DNA from: Bradyrhizobium algeriense
Lineage (GTDB): Bacteria; Pseudomonadota; Alphaproteobacteria; Rhizobiales; Xanthobacteraceae
Reading direction: 5' to 3'
NCBI RefSeq assembly: GCF_036924595.1
Contig: NZ_JAZHRV010000001.1
Span: 1,550,001-1,614,000, forward strand
Length of the DNA stretch: 64,000 nucleotides
Of the stretch, positions 17,406 to 24,912 are shown in pieces. Below the pieces are notes generated by a model, which saw only the letters and a program-made list of their open reading frames with translations, had not been told where the DNA came from and searched no databases. Made by a program: the position numbers and the translations under genes. Each line of letters opens with the position of its first letter. Position 1 is the stretch's first letter.

Positions 17406-18290
17406 ATGTTGAACAAGCTTTCCGATCTCAACATTTGCAGCCAGGACGACTTCGTAACCGCGCTGGCCAATGTCTTTGAGTATTCGCCATGGATCGCCGA
17501 ACAAGCAGCCGCGCTGCGGCCGTTCGCAGGTGTCAACGAGCTGTTCGCCGCGATGAAGTCGGCGGTCGATCGCGCCCCTGAGGAATTGCGGCTGGCGCTT
17601 ATCAGGGCGCATCCCGATCTCGCCAGCAAGACCCAGCGCGCCGCGGGTCTCACCGCGGAGTCGAACGCTGAACAGAACAGCGCCGGCCTCGATCGGCTTT
17701 CGGATCCTGAATTTGTTGCGTTCGAGCGCGTCAACGATGCCTACCGCGCCAAATTCGGCTTTCCCTATGTCGTCTGCGTTCGGCGCCACACCCGCGATTC
17801 CATCCTGCGCGATTTCGAGCGCCGGCTGCCGAACGATGCAAAGGCCGAGGCGCAAACCTCGATAGGGGAAATCTGCCGGATCGCGGCGCTGCGTCTCGAC
17901 CAGCTCGTCGCGTCCGAGGACAAGCTTCCGGTGCACGGCCGCCTGTCGACCCATGTGCTGGATACCCACAGCGGCAGGCCTGCGGCGGGGATAGCGGTGG
18001 AACTGACCGAGCTGTCCGAACTTGGCGAGGCCCGCGTGGTGGCGGGCGCGGTCACCAACAGCGACGGCCGCACCGATCAGCCGCTGATCGGCGGCCGGCC
18101 GGTGCCGATCGGTCGCTACGAACTGGCATTTCACGTCGGCGCCTATTTTGCCGATCGCGGCGTGCCGCTGTCCGATCCGCCGTTTCTCGATCGCATTCCG
18201 CTGCACTTCTCGGTGAGCGACCCGGAAGCCCATCTCCACGTGCCGTTATTGGTCACGCCGTGGAGTTATGCGACCTACCGCGGAAGCTGA
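17406..18290 (+). CDS. Fused OHCU decarboxylase / 5-hydroxyisourate hydrolase
   Basis: A 294-residue bifunctional protein. Residues 1-165 are a 2-oxo-4-hydroxy-4-carboxy-5-ureidoimidazoline decarboxylase (AHPDLASKTQ with H69, then SNAEQNSAGLDRL and AKFGFPYVVCV). Residues 178-294 are a transthyretin-like HIU hydrolase, with LSTHVLDTHSGRPAAG at its start and the diagnostic C-terminal YRGS. Together they convert the urate oxidase product into S-allantoin. The chronological order of the steps is hydrolase first, decarboxylase second. No signal peptide is seen, so it is cytosolic. Confidence 0.9.
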   Translation: MLNKLSDLNICSQDDFVTALANVFEYSPWIAEQAAALRPFAGVNELFAAMKSAVDRAPEELRLALIRAHPDLASKTQRAAGLTAESNAEQNSAGLDRLSDPEFVAFERVNDAYRAKFGFPYVVCVRRHTRDSILRDFERRLPNDAKAEAQTSIGEICRIAALRLDQLVASEDKLPVHGRLSTHVLDTHSGRPAAGIAVELTELSELGEARVVAGAVTNSDGRTDQPLIGGRPVPIGRYELAFHVGAYFADRGVPLSDPPFLDRIPLHFSVSDPEAHLHVPLLVTPWSYATYRGS

Positions 18291-18300
18291 TCGCCGAATC

Positions 18301-18390
18301 GGTGGGCAAAGCGCAGCGTGCCCACCATTTCCAGGCGATGGCGTTGATCGATGGTGGGCACGGCGCAAGTGCGCCTTTGCCCATCCTACG
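18301..18390. repeat. REP-like intergenic hairpins between convergent genes
   Basis: GGTGGGCA (18301-18308) pairs with TGCCCACC (18319-18326) around an AAGCGCAGCG loop. A second hairpin, GGCGCA-AG-TGCGCC (18362-18375), is framed by GGTGGGCA and TTTGCCCATC. The pair lies between the converging uraD/H and permease genes, where it could also protect or end both messages. A relative with the same loop occurs at 22161-22191. Confidence 0.6.
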
Positions 18391-18400
18391 GCCTCCCAAC

Positions 18401-19792
18401 CTAATGCGTCGCCGTTGCCGCAGCCGCTGTGGCGTCGGCTTCCGCAGTCTTGCCGCTGACGCCGTTGAGGAAGGCGTTCAGCGCCACCGCGACCAGCGCG
18501 CTGAGCAGAATGCCGGACTCCAGCAACGGATGCAGGCCGTGCGGCAAGTTCTTGAAGAAGTTGGGCGAAACCAGCGGGATCATGCCGAAGCCGACCGATA
18601 TCGCGACCACGAACAGATTGTAGCGGTTGTTCTTGAAGTCGACCGCGGTGAGGATGCGCGCGCCGGTGGCCGCCACCATGCCGAACATCACGAGGCCGGC
18701 GCCGCCGAGCACGACCAGCGGCACGGCCTCGACCAGCGCCGCCATCTTTGGCAGCAGCCCGAGCAGCAGCAGGATGCCGCCGCCGGCGATCGTGACCCAG
18801 CGCGAGCGCACACCGGTGACGCCGACTAGGCCGACATTCTGCGAGAACGACGTGTAGGGAAAGGTGTTGAACAGCCCGCCCAGAAATGTGCCGACGCCGT
18901 CGGCCCGCAAGCCACGGGTCAGCGCATCGCGGCTGACCGCCTTGCCGGTGATCTCGCCAAGCGCCAGGAACATGCCGAGCGATTCGATCATCACCACGAT
19001 CATCACGATGCACATGGTGATGATGGGGACGAGCTGAAACTTCGGCGGCCCGAAATGCAGCGGCAGCACGATCGCGGCCCACGGCGCCGCGGCGACTTTC
19101 TCGAAATGCATCATGCCGAGCACGGCGGCAAGAACGGCGCCCGCGACAATGCCGAGCAGCACGGCGACATTGGTGACGAAGCCGGAGCCCCATTTGATCA
19201 GGCCGAGTATCACCAGCAGCACGAACAGCGCAATGCCGAGCCCCTGCAACTGGCCGTAGGCGGGATTTGGGAAAGCGTGCGGCACGCCGTCGATCATTTT
19301 GGTCAGGGTGGGCAGGCCGCCACCGGCCCAGTTGATGCCGACCCGCATCAGGGAAATGCCGATTACGAGGATGATGGTCCCGGTGACGACGGGCGGAAAC
19401 AGCGGCAGCAACCGGCTGATGAAGGGCGCGGCAACGATGGCAAATAGCCCGGCCGCTATCACCGAGCCGTAGATGCCGAGCAGGCCGATATCAGGCGCGG
19501 CCGCCATCGACAGCATGGGCCCGACGGAGGCAAACGTCACACCCATCATCACTGGCAACCGGATACCGACGCCGGGGAAGCCGATACATTGCACCAGCGT
19601 GGCGATGCCGCAGGCGAACAAGTCGGCGCTGATCAGGAAGGCCACGTCTTCCGGCGGCAATTTCAGTGCGCGGCCGATGATCAACGGCACGGCAACCGCG
19701 CCGGCATACATCACCAAGACATGCTGCAGGCCGAGCGCCAGCAATCGCGGCGTCGGCAGGATCTGGTCGACTGGATGGACTTCGCCGCTCAT
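18401..19792 (-). CDS. Urate/xanthine:cation symporter (NCS2 family)
   Basis: A 463-residue membrane transporter of the nucleobase:cation symporter-2 family. Seen are LGLQHVLVMYAGAVAVPLIIG at the first helix, GVRLPVMMGV-like TM3 (GVGIRLPVMMGVTFA), and the family region MIVVMIESLGMFLALGEITGK followed by GLRADGVGTFLGGLFNTFPYTSFSQNVG. ATG at 19792 is preceded by a strong GGGGGAG ribosome site; the longer in-frame reading to 20323 runs through the urate oxidase gene. It diverges from urate oxidase, so urate is the likely substrate. Confidence 0.88.
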   Translation of the reverse strand: MSGEVHPVDQILPTPRLLALGLQHVLVMYAGAVAVPLIIGRALKLPPEDVAFLISADLFACGIATLVQCIGFPGVGIRLPVMMGVTFASVGPMLSMAAAPDIGLLGIYGSVIAAGLFAIVAAPFISRLLPLFPPVVTGTIILVIGISLMRVGINWAGGGLPTLTKMIDGVPHAFPNPAYGQLQGLGIALFVLLVILGLIKWGSGFVTNVAVLLGIVAGAVLAAVLGMMHFEKVAAAPWAAIVLPLHFGPPKFQLVPIITMCIVMIVVMIESLGMFLALGEITGKAVSRDALTRGLRADGVGTFLGGLFNTFPYTSFSQNVGLVGVTGVRSRWVTIAGGGILLLLGLLPKMAALVEAVPLVVLGGAGLVMFGMVAATGARILTAVDFKNNRYNLFVVAISVGFGMIPLVSPNFFKNLPHGLHPLLESGILLSALVAVALNAFLNGVSGKTAEADATAAAATATH

Positions 19793-19839
19793 GTTCGGAC
19801 TCCCCCCTGGATGCAGGCCACCGGGCCTGTTTGAACTGA

Positions 19840-19855
19840 TACAAGGCTCGTGCCA
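19840..19855 (-). promoter_or_regulatory. Sigma-54-like promoter for the urate permease
   Basis: Read on the minus strand, TGGCACG-AGCC-TTGTA matches the -24 element perfectly and the -12 element with one change (T for C in TTGC). Initiation would be near 19828, 36 bases before the permease start. It faces away from the urate oxidase promoter at 19900. Confidence 0.55.
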
Positions 19856-19859
19856 GAAG

Positions 19860-19897
19860 CTTGTCCCGCAAAGACCTTGTCCCCCAAGATCTTGCCC
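19860..19897. promoter_or_regulatory. Three CTTGTCCC-type direct repeats between divergent sigma-54-like promoters
   Basis: CTTGTCCC occurs at 19860-19867 and 19876-19883, and CTTGCCC at 19891-19897, spaced 16 and 15 bases, all between the two divergent -24/-12 elements. The placement suggests a binding site for a regulator acting on both promoters; which one is not known. Confidence 0.35.
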
Positions 19898-19899
19898 TG

Positions 19900-19915
19900 T
19901 GGCACGAAGGTTGCT
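19900..19915 (+). promoter_or_regulatory. Sigma-54 promoter for urate oxidase
   Basis: TGGCACG-AAGG-TTGCT is a full match to the -24/-12 consensus TGGCACG-N4-TTGCW. Initiation would be near 19926, 50 bases before the urate oxidase ATG. It implies RpoN with an enhancer-binding activator such as NtrC, fitting use of urate as a nitrogen source. Confidence 0.7.
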
Positions 19916-19975
19916 CAATATTGAACCATAGCGGGTGGATCCCCGCAAATTGCAGGTTGAACGGGAGGCGTTCGG

Positions 19976-20818
19976 ATGCCGCTGATCAGGAACAGATATG
20001 GTAAGGGCCGCGTCCGGGTTATGCGGATTCACCGGAACGGCGACCAGCACGAAGTCAGCCAGCTCAGCGTCAAGGCAATGATCGAGGGCGACTTTGCCCG
20101 CGCCTATACCCACGCCGACAATTCCACCTCGGTAGCGACGGATACGATCAAGAACATCGTCAACGTGGTCGCGCGTGAAAACACGGGGCTGAGCACCGAG
20201 GATTTCTGCCAGGTGCTGGCGCAGCGATATCTCGACATCTATCCGCAGATTGCCTCGGTTGCCATCACCGCGCACGAGACCAAATGGAGTCGCCTGAGTT
20301 TCGGCGGCAAGCCGCATCCCCACAGCTTCGTGCTCGACAGCAACGGCAAGCCGTTCGTCGAAGCCTCAGTGGTGCGTGGGGGACCAACGGCATTGACGTC
20401 CGGTATCGACGGCTTTGCCTTCATGAAATCGACGCAGTCCGGCTGGGAGAATTATCCGAGAGATCGCTACACCACGCTGCCGGAGACCGCCGACCGGATG
20501 TGCGCCACCAGCATGGTGGCGTCCTGGAAGTGGTCGGGGGGACCTGCGAATTATCCGACGGCCAATGCGCGGATTCTCGGCACCTTGCTCGAAGTGTTCA
20601 GCACGACCTACAGCATGAGCGTGCAGGACAGCCTGTACCGGATGGGAGAGGCGGCGCTGGCAGCCGTGCCGGAAATCTCGGAAATCAGCATGGCCTGCCC
20701 GAACATGCACTTCATTCCGATGAACCTGTCGGCATTCGGGCTGGATAACAATAATGACGTTTTCCTGCCGACCGACGAGCCCCACGGCCAGATTGAGTGC
20801 ACGGTGGGAAGGGGTTAA
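19976..20818 (+). CDS. Urate oxidase (cofactor-free uricase)
   Basis: A 280-residue uricase, normal for the family. The catalytic triad is visible as K10, T57 (ATDTIKN) and H245 (CPNMHFIPMN), together with the YPRDRYTTLPETADR segment (160-174) that shapes the urate site. It oxidises urate with oxygen to 5-hydroxyisourate and hydrogen peroxide, the first step of the pathway. It is followed after 54 bases by the amidohydrolase gene, probably on one transcript from the sigma-54-like promoter. Confidence 0.94.
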   Translation: MPLIRNRYGKGRVRVMRIHRNGDQHEVSQLSVKAMIEGDFARAYTHADNSTSVATDTIKNIVNVVARENTGLSTEDFCQVLAQRYLDIYPQIASVAITAHETKWSRLSFGGKPHPHSFVLDSNGKPFVEASVVRGGPTALTSGIDGFAFMKSTQSGWENYPRDRYTTLPETADRMCATSMVASWKWSGGPANYPTANARILGTLLEVFSTTYSMSVQDSLYRMGEAALAAVPEISEISMACPNMHFIPMNLSAFGLDNNNDVFLPTDEPHGQIECTVGRG

Positions 20819-20872
20819 AAGGCACGCCCACCCATCGAGCAGCGCCGATCGAAGCGCGCTACCTGGAACGGC

Positions 20873-22156
20873 ATGAGCGAGACGAAGGCGGCCATCGGCG
20901 CGACCACAGGATCACGGCTCGGCGACGAAATCGTCAGCCGGATCAATCAGCTCGGGGCGATTTCCGAGACAGCTGAGCATCTGGCTCGGATCTTCCTTTC
21001 GCCTGAGCATCGCACAGCTGCCGATCTCCTGATGTCGTGGATGAAAGATGCCGGAATGGCCGCGCATCTCGACGCCATCGGCAATGTCTGCGGCCGCTAT
21101 GAGGGCGAACGTCCCGGCTTGCCCTGCCTGATGCTGGGTTCGCATTACGACACCGTGCGCGACGCCGGCAAATGGGACGGCCCGCTCGGCGTGATTACGG
21201 CGATCGCCTGCGTCGCCGATCTGGACCGGCGCGGCGTGCAATTGCCGTTTGCGATCGAAGTCGTCGGTTTCGCCGACGAGGAAGGCGTGCGGTTTGCCTC
21301 CACGCTGCTCGGCAGCCGGGCGGTCGCCGGCACCTTCGACGAAAGCGTGCTCAATGCGCGCGATGCGAACGGCCTCACCCTGCGCGAGGCGATGGTGCGG
21401 TTCGGGCTCGATCCCGATCACATCGGCGCGGCGGCGCGCACCCGCCGCGAGCTGCATGCCTATGTCGAGCTGCACATCGAGCAAGGGCCGGTGCTGGAGC
21501 AACAAAACCTTCCCGTCGGCGTGGTGACGGCAATATCAGGCGCCACACGGCTGGCGGCGAACCTGACCGGCATGGCCGGGCACGCCGGAACCGTGCCGAT
21601 GGCGATGCGGCGTGACGCGCTGGCCGGCGCCGCCGAATGCATCGGGGCGGTCGAGGAGTTCTGCAAGGCCGATAGTGCCGGACTGGTCGGCACCGTCGGC
21701 GCAATCACCGCGCTTCCGGGCGCCACCAACGTGATCCCGGGCAAGGTGTCGTTCACGCTGGATATTCGCGCGCCGACGGATGCGCACCGCAAGCTTGCGG
21801 TGGCCGATATCGTCCGCCGCATCGAAGCGATCGCGAAGCGGCGCGAGCTGTCGCTGCAGATCGACGTCACCCACGAAAACCGCACCGTGCCCTGCGCGCC
21901 GTGGCTGAAAGCGCAGGTCGCGGAAGCGGTTGCGGCCGAAGGCTTTGGCGTGCTCGAACTGCCGAGCGGAGCAGGGCATGACGGCATGGCGATGATCGAT
22001 ATTGCCGACGTTGCCATGCTGTTCGTGCGTTGCCGCGGCGGCATCAGCCATAACCCGGCCGAGCATGTCGAACCCGCCGACGCCGATTCCGGCGCGCGCG
22101 TGTTGCTGCGGCTGATCGAGAATTTCCGGCCAAGGGAAGCGGGCGGCACCACCTGA
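20873..22156 (+). CDS. Allantoate amidohydrolase (M20 / HyuC-AllC family)
   Basis: A 427-residue M20-type amidohydrolase. Metal-binding residues are visible: H91 and D93 in GSHYDTV, D102 in KWDGPLGV, and E136-E137 in FADEEGVRF. HIEQGPVLEQ and the dimerisation part GMAGHAGTVPM are typical of the AllC/HyuC group. Context after urate oxidase points to allantoate as substrate, giving ureidoglycine, ammonia and CO2; N-carbamoyl amino acids or ureidoglycolate are alternatives. It closes the urate pathway in this window. Confidence 0.85.
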   Translation: MSETKAAIGATTGSRLGDEIVSRINQLGAISETAEHLARIFLSPEHRTAADLLMSWMKDAGMAAHLDAIGNVCGRYEGERPGLPCLMLGSHYDTVRDAGKWDGPLGVITAIACVADLDRRGVQLPFAIEVVGFADEEGVRFASTLLGSRAVAGTFDESVLNARDANGLTLREAMVRFGLDPDHIGAAARTRRELHAYVELHIEQGPVLEQQNLPVGVVTAISGATRLAANLTGMAGHAGTVPMAMRRDALAGAAECIGAVEEFCKADSAGLVGTVGAITALPGATNVIPGKVSFTLDIRAPTDAHRKLAVADIVRRIEAIAKRRELSLQIDVTHENRTVPCAPWLKAQVAEAVAAEGFGVLELPSGAGHDGMAMIDIADVAMLFVRCRGGISHNPAEHVEPADADSGARVLLRLIENFRPREAGGTT

Positions 22157-22160
22157 TCGC

Positions 22161-22191
22161 AGGATGGGTGGAGCGCAGCGAAACCCATCCT
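22161..22191. repeat. REP-like hairpin at the end of the amidohydrolase gene
   Basis: AGGATGGGT (22161-22169) pairs with ACCCATCCT (22183-22191) around GGAGCGCAGCGAA. The loop core AGCGCAGCG is the same as in the repeat at 18301, while the stems differ in a compensating way, so the two belong to one family. It lies five bases after the stop codon and directly left of the IS110 element. Confidence 0.65.
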
Positions 22192-22204
22192 GTACCCTTT
22201 TGAG

Positions 22205-22400
22205 CGTTCGGCACTAGTCTGGAGATGTAGACTGGTCGCACGGGCCGATCCGCCGGGAGCCGCCTGACCCATCTGTGCCATGAGCACCTGCGTAGGACCC
22301 GCGCCCCGGTGGAGCGGCTGCGATCGAGATCCACTAGGAGGTTTGCGCCAAGAGCGCCAGTACAGGGATCGATCGGGATCGCAGTGGCCCGCTTCGCAAG
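22205..22400 (+). ncRNA. Candidate bridge RNA in the IS110 left end
   Basis: The non-coding left end folds on inspection into a hairpin ACTAGTCT/AGACTGGT (22213-22220 with 22229-22236, one G-T pair). A larger stem CTGCGATC/GATCGCAG (22318-22325 with 22377-22384) encloses GATCC/GGATC (22328-22332 with 22366-22370) and an internal loop. A 5' hairpin followed by looped stems upstream of the transposase is the layout of IS110 bridge RNAs. The boundaries and guide loops are not established here. Confidence 0.4.
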
Positions 22401-22415
22401 CGAGGAGGTCGAGCA

Positions 22416-23675
22416 ATGGTCGAGGATGTGCATTGGTTTGTCGGGATCGACTGGGCAACGCAGAACCATCGCGTTTGCCTGTTGGATGCCGAAGGAAGAC
22501 GCGTGGGCGAGCGGGAGTTCGTCCATGGCGGAGCCGGCTTGACGGAGCTGCGAGACTGGCTGCTTGAGAAGACCAAGGCCGCGCCGGGGCGGATCGCCGT
22601 CGCGATCGAGATGCCGCACGGTCCCGTGGTGGAGATGCTGCTCGAGCACGGGTTTACGGTCTTTGCCATCAATCCCAAGCAACTCGATCGCTTCCGTGAT
22701 CGCTTCACGGTCGCAGGCGCCAAGGATGACAGCCGTGACGCTCTTGTCCTCGGCGACTCGTTGCGCACCGATCGGAAAGCCTTCCGGCAGCTTGCCACCG
22801 ACGATCCGACGGTGATCGAACTGCGCGAGTGGTCGCGCCTTATGGATGAACTGCTGCAGGAACGGACGCGTCTGGCCAATCGCCTGCGCCAGCAGCTATG
22901 GCGTTATTATCCGCAAGCGGCCGAACTGACCGACGATGTCGCAGATGATTGGTTCCTGGCGCTGTGGCAGAAGGTGCCGACCCCCGCTGCGGCCGCCAAG
23001 GTATCGGAGAAGGCGATTGCGCGCATCCTCAAGGAGCATCGCATCCGCCGTCTCGACGCCACCACCGTGCTGCAGACCTTGCGCAAGGCGGCCTTGTTCG
23101 TCGCACCAGGTACCAGGGAGGCCGCGTGCGTCCATATCCGCAGTCTTGTGGCGCGCATGCACCTGATCAATCAGCAGATCAAGGAAGCCGGCGCCGCCCT
23201 GGACGGCCTTTGCGACAGCCTCGCAGCACAGGATGAGGAGAACTCGTCGGGGCAGAGCCATGAGCAGTGTGACGTGGCAATCCTGCGCTCCTGGCCGGGA
23301 ATCGGCAGGATTGTTCTCGCCACACTGCTCACCGAAGCAGCGCAACCGCTGCAGGCACGAGATTATCACGCCTTGCGTGCTCTGGCAGGGGTTGCTCCGG
23401 TAACACGGCAAAGCGGCAAGCAACGCTTCGTGATCCGGCGCCTCGCCTGCAACAAGCGGCTGCAGACTGCGGTCCATCACTGGTCACGCGTCGCCATCCA
23501 GCGCGACGCAGCCGCTCGGCGACGCTACGACGCCTTGCGGCAGCGCGGCCATGGCCATGCGCGTGCTTTGCGTGGTGTGGCTGATCGCTTGCTTTCCGCC
23601 CTGTGCGCGACGCTCACCCACCGGACCCTGTATGAGGCAGACCAGAGGAGTGCTCAGACCGTCGCCACGCCGTAA
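22416..23675 (+). CDS. IS110-family transposase (DEDD/serine recombinase)
   Basis: A 419-residue transposase. The N-terminal RuvC-like domain shows D12 (FVGIDWA), E65 (AIEMPHG) and the aspartates in GAKDDSRDALVLGD (104-108). The C-terminal Transposase_20 domain contains SWPGIGRIVLATLL and LAGVAPVTRQSGKQ with S333 as the probable catalytic serine. A GAGGAGGTCGAG ribosome site precedes the ATG. The reading frame is intact, so the element may be active. Confidence 0.93.
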   Translation: MVEDVHWFVGIDWATQNHRVCLLDAEGRRVGEREFVHGGAGLTELRDWLLEKTKAAPGRIAVAIEMPHGPVVEMLLEHGFTVFAINPKQLDRFRDRFTVAGAKDDSRDALVLGDSLRTDRKAFRQLATDDPTVIELREWSRLMDELLQERTRLANRLRQQLWRYYPQAAELTDDVADDWFLALWQKVPTPAAAAKVSEKAIARILKEHRIRRLDATTVLQTLRKAALFVAPGTREAACVHIRSLVARMHLINQQIKEAGAALDGLCDSLAAQDEENSSGQSHEQCDVAILRSWPGIGRIVLATLLTEAAQPLQARDYHALRALAGVAPVTRQSGKQRFVIRRLACNKRLQTAVHHWSRVAIQRDAAARRRYDALRQRGHGHARALRGVADRLLSALCATLTHRTLYEADQRSAQTVATP

Positions 23676-23756
23676 AGCCTCATTCCTTTGTTCGGCCGCT
23701 TGCGACCATTCCTTCGTCCCGACCTGCCGAACCCAACAGCGCCGCGCACAGCCGCT

Positions 23757-23805
23757 GTCCAGGATGCCATCGGCACCGGCGTAGCCGGCGCGAAGCGTCC
23801 TGGAC
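23757..23805. other. Stem-loop in the right end of the IS110 element
   Basis: GTCCAGGA (23757-23764) pairs with TCCTGGAC (23798-23805); inside, CACCGGC and GCCGGCG form a second stem with one mismatch. It lies between the transposase stop and the probable right end. Some relatives (IS1111 group) carry their RNA here, so it is an alternative site for a guide RNA. Confidence 0.35.
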
Positions 23806-23895
23806 GGCGGCGAGCACGGCGCTACGCTTGTCACCCAAAGAACGAAAGCCCCTTGACCAAGCCCTAGGAGGTCCTACGCTCGACGCGCGCGTTCG

Positions 23896-24217
23896 TCAGC
23901 CTGGCAGCAGTCGCTTCGGGAGGCTGAACGCCAGAGTGGCAGGGTGTCGATGACGCCGTGATCCTCGGCAGGGAGCGCCTTGCGCAGATGGTGGAGCGCG
24001 TCGCGGATCGCGGTTTCGTCCAGTCCCTCGATCAGCAGCAGAGCGGCGAACGAGCCGTCGTTGGCTCGCATGCCCTTCTCGCGGGCCTTGATGGAGGTCT
24101 GCGCGATGTCCATGGTCGCAACGCATCATGCCTCGGCTCGGCAATTTCGCCCGCAGCGGCGGCCGCATCGCCGCTCCAGATGGCGAGATAGCCCGCTCCC
24201 TGCATGTCAGGCTCCAT
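23896..24217 (-). pseudogene. Decayed gene resembling DUF4286, next to the IS
   Basis: Three fragments in different frames appear to belong to one gene. They are an N-terminus at 24217 (MEPDMQGAGYLAIWSGD), a middle part at about 24113 (TSIKAREKGMRANDGSFAAL, then LLIEGLDETAIRDALHHL), and an end in a third frame (ATLAFSLPKRLLPG, stop at 23896). The order fits a DUF4286-like protein that has lost most of its N-terminal half and gained a frameshift near the end. The family name is a tentative recollection of the motif order. The gene started three bases after aroQ and was probably in its operon. Confidence 0.45.
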
Positions 24218-24220
24218 CCG

Positions 24221-24697
24221 TCATTTCGGGCCGACGCGGATGGCCGTGGGCAGCGACGCCGGCAACTGGCCGGCAGCCTGCAGTGCGGCCTGCATGGCCA
24301 CGATGTAGCCGTAGGGGCCGAGGCCCGCTATGACGCCTTTCACCGCGGCCGAAAGCTTGGAGTGCCGGTGCAACTCGTCGCGGGCATGGATGTTGGAGAT
24401 GTGCACCTCGTAGATCGGGCCGTCAAAAATCTTCATGGCGTCGAACATCGCGATCGAGGTGAAGGAGTAGGCGGCGGGATTGATGATGAGGGCGTCCGCC
24501 GCGGTGCGCGCGGACTGGATGAGATCGACCAGCACGCCCTCGTAGTTCGATTGATGGAACGCCAGCTCTGCGCCGGCGAAAGCGGCAAACTCTTCACATG
24601 ACGCCTTGATGGCGTCGAGCGTGGTCGAGCCGTAGATGTGCGGCTCGCGGATGCCGAGCATGTTCAGGTTCGGGCCATTGAGGATCATGATGCGCAT
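24221..24697 (-). CDS. aroQ: Type II 3-dehydroquinate dehydratase
   Basis: A 158-residue type II dehydroquinase. The N-terminal NGPNLNMLGIREPHIYG includes the catalytic loop arginine and tyrosine; NYEGVLVDLIQ, INPAAYSFTSIA and EVHISNIHARDEL carry the expected asparagine and histidine. It interconverts 3-dehydroquinate and 3-dehydroshikimate, in biosynthesis or in quinate breakdown. It is not linked to other aro genes, although the AroE-like gene lies 10 kb away, so a catabolic role is possible. Confidence 0.92.
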   Translation of the reverse strand: MRIMILNGPNLNMLGIREPHIYGSTTLDAIKASCEEFAAFAGAELAFHQSNYEGVLVDLIQSARTAADALIINPAAYSFTSIAMFDAMKIFDGPIYEVHISNIHARDELHRHSKLSAAVKGVIAGLGPYGYIVAMQAALQAAGQLPASLPTAIRVGPK

Positions 24698-24790
24698 GGA
24701 ATGCCTTTCACGGGATAATGAAAGGGCAGTGTAGCTGATCGCGGCAACATGTCAGCCGTGAAGCATCTGCTCAACGCGGCGCTCTCACGG

Positions 24791-24901
24791 CGTCATTGCG
24801 AGCGAAGCGAAGCAATCCATAGTGCGGCAGGCGGAGAGATGGATTGCTTCGTCGCTTCGCTCCCTTGCGCAAACGCTTCGCGTTTGTCGCCGGCAATGAC
24901 G
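24791..24901. repeat. Long intergenic hairpin repeat of rhizobial type
   Basis: CGTCATTGC (24791-24799) pairs with GCAATGACG (24893-24901). Inside, GAGCGAAGCGAAGCAATCCAT (24800-24820) pairs with ATGGATTGCTTCG-tc-GCTTCGCTC (24839-24862). The arrangement is a palindromic unit common between genes in Bradyrhizobium and relatives. It occupies the space between aroQ and the CoA transferase end, 11 bases from the stop of the latter, and may form a transcript end. Confidence 0.65.
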
Positions 24902-24912
24902 GCGGATTGCGC

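Larger units (their letters stand above)
22192..23875 (+). mobile_element. IS110-family insertion sequence (ends approximate)
   Basis: A DEDD transposase with about 220 bases of structured leader on the left and about 200 bases on the right, consistent with an IS110 element of roughly 1.7 kb. These elements have no terminal inverted repeats and usually no target duplication, so the ends cannot be fixed from one copy. The left limit is put at the end of the REP-like hairpin and the right limit before the decayed gene at 23896. Confidence 0.6.

Noticed and set aside
18401..20323. A 640-residue permease starting at 20323
   Set aside because: The added N-terminal part runs antisense through urate oxidase; the ribosome site and family start are at 19792.
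23757..23805. Classical terminator after the transposase
   Set aside because: The stem is long but has a large loop and no T-run; it fits better as part of the IS end.
24128..24235. Plus-strand reading starting MPRLGNFARSGGRIAA
   Set aside because: It is antisense to the start of the decayed gene and has no conserved continuation.
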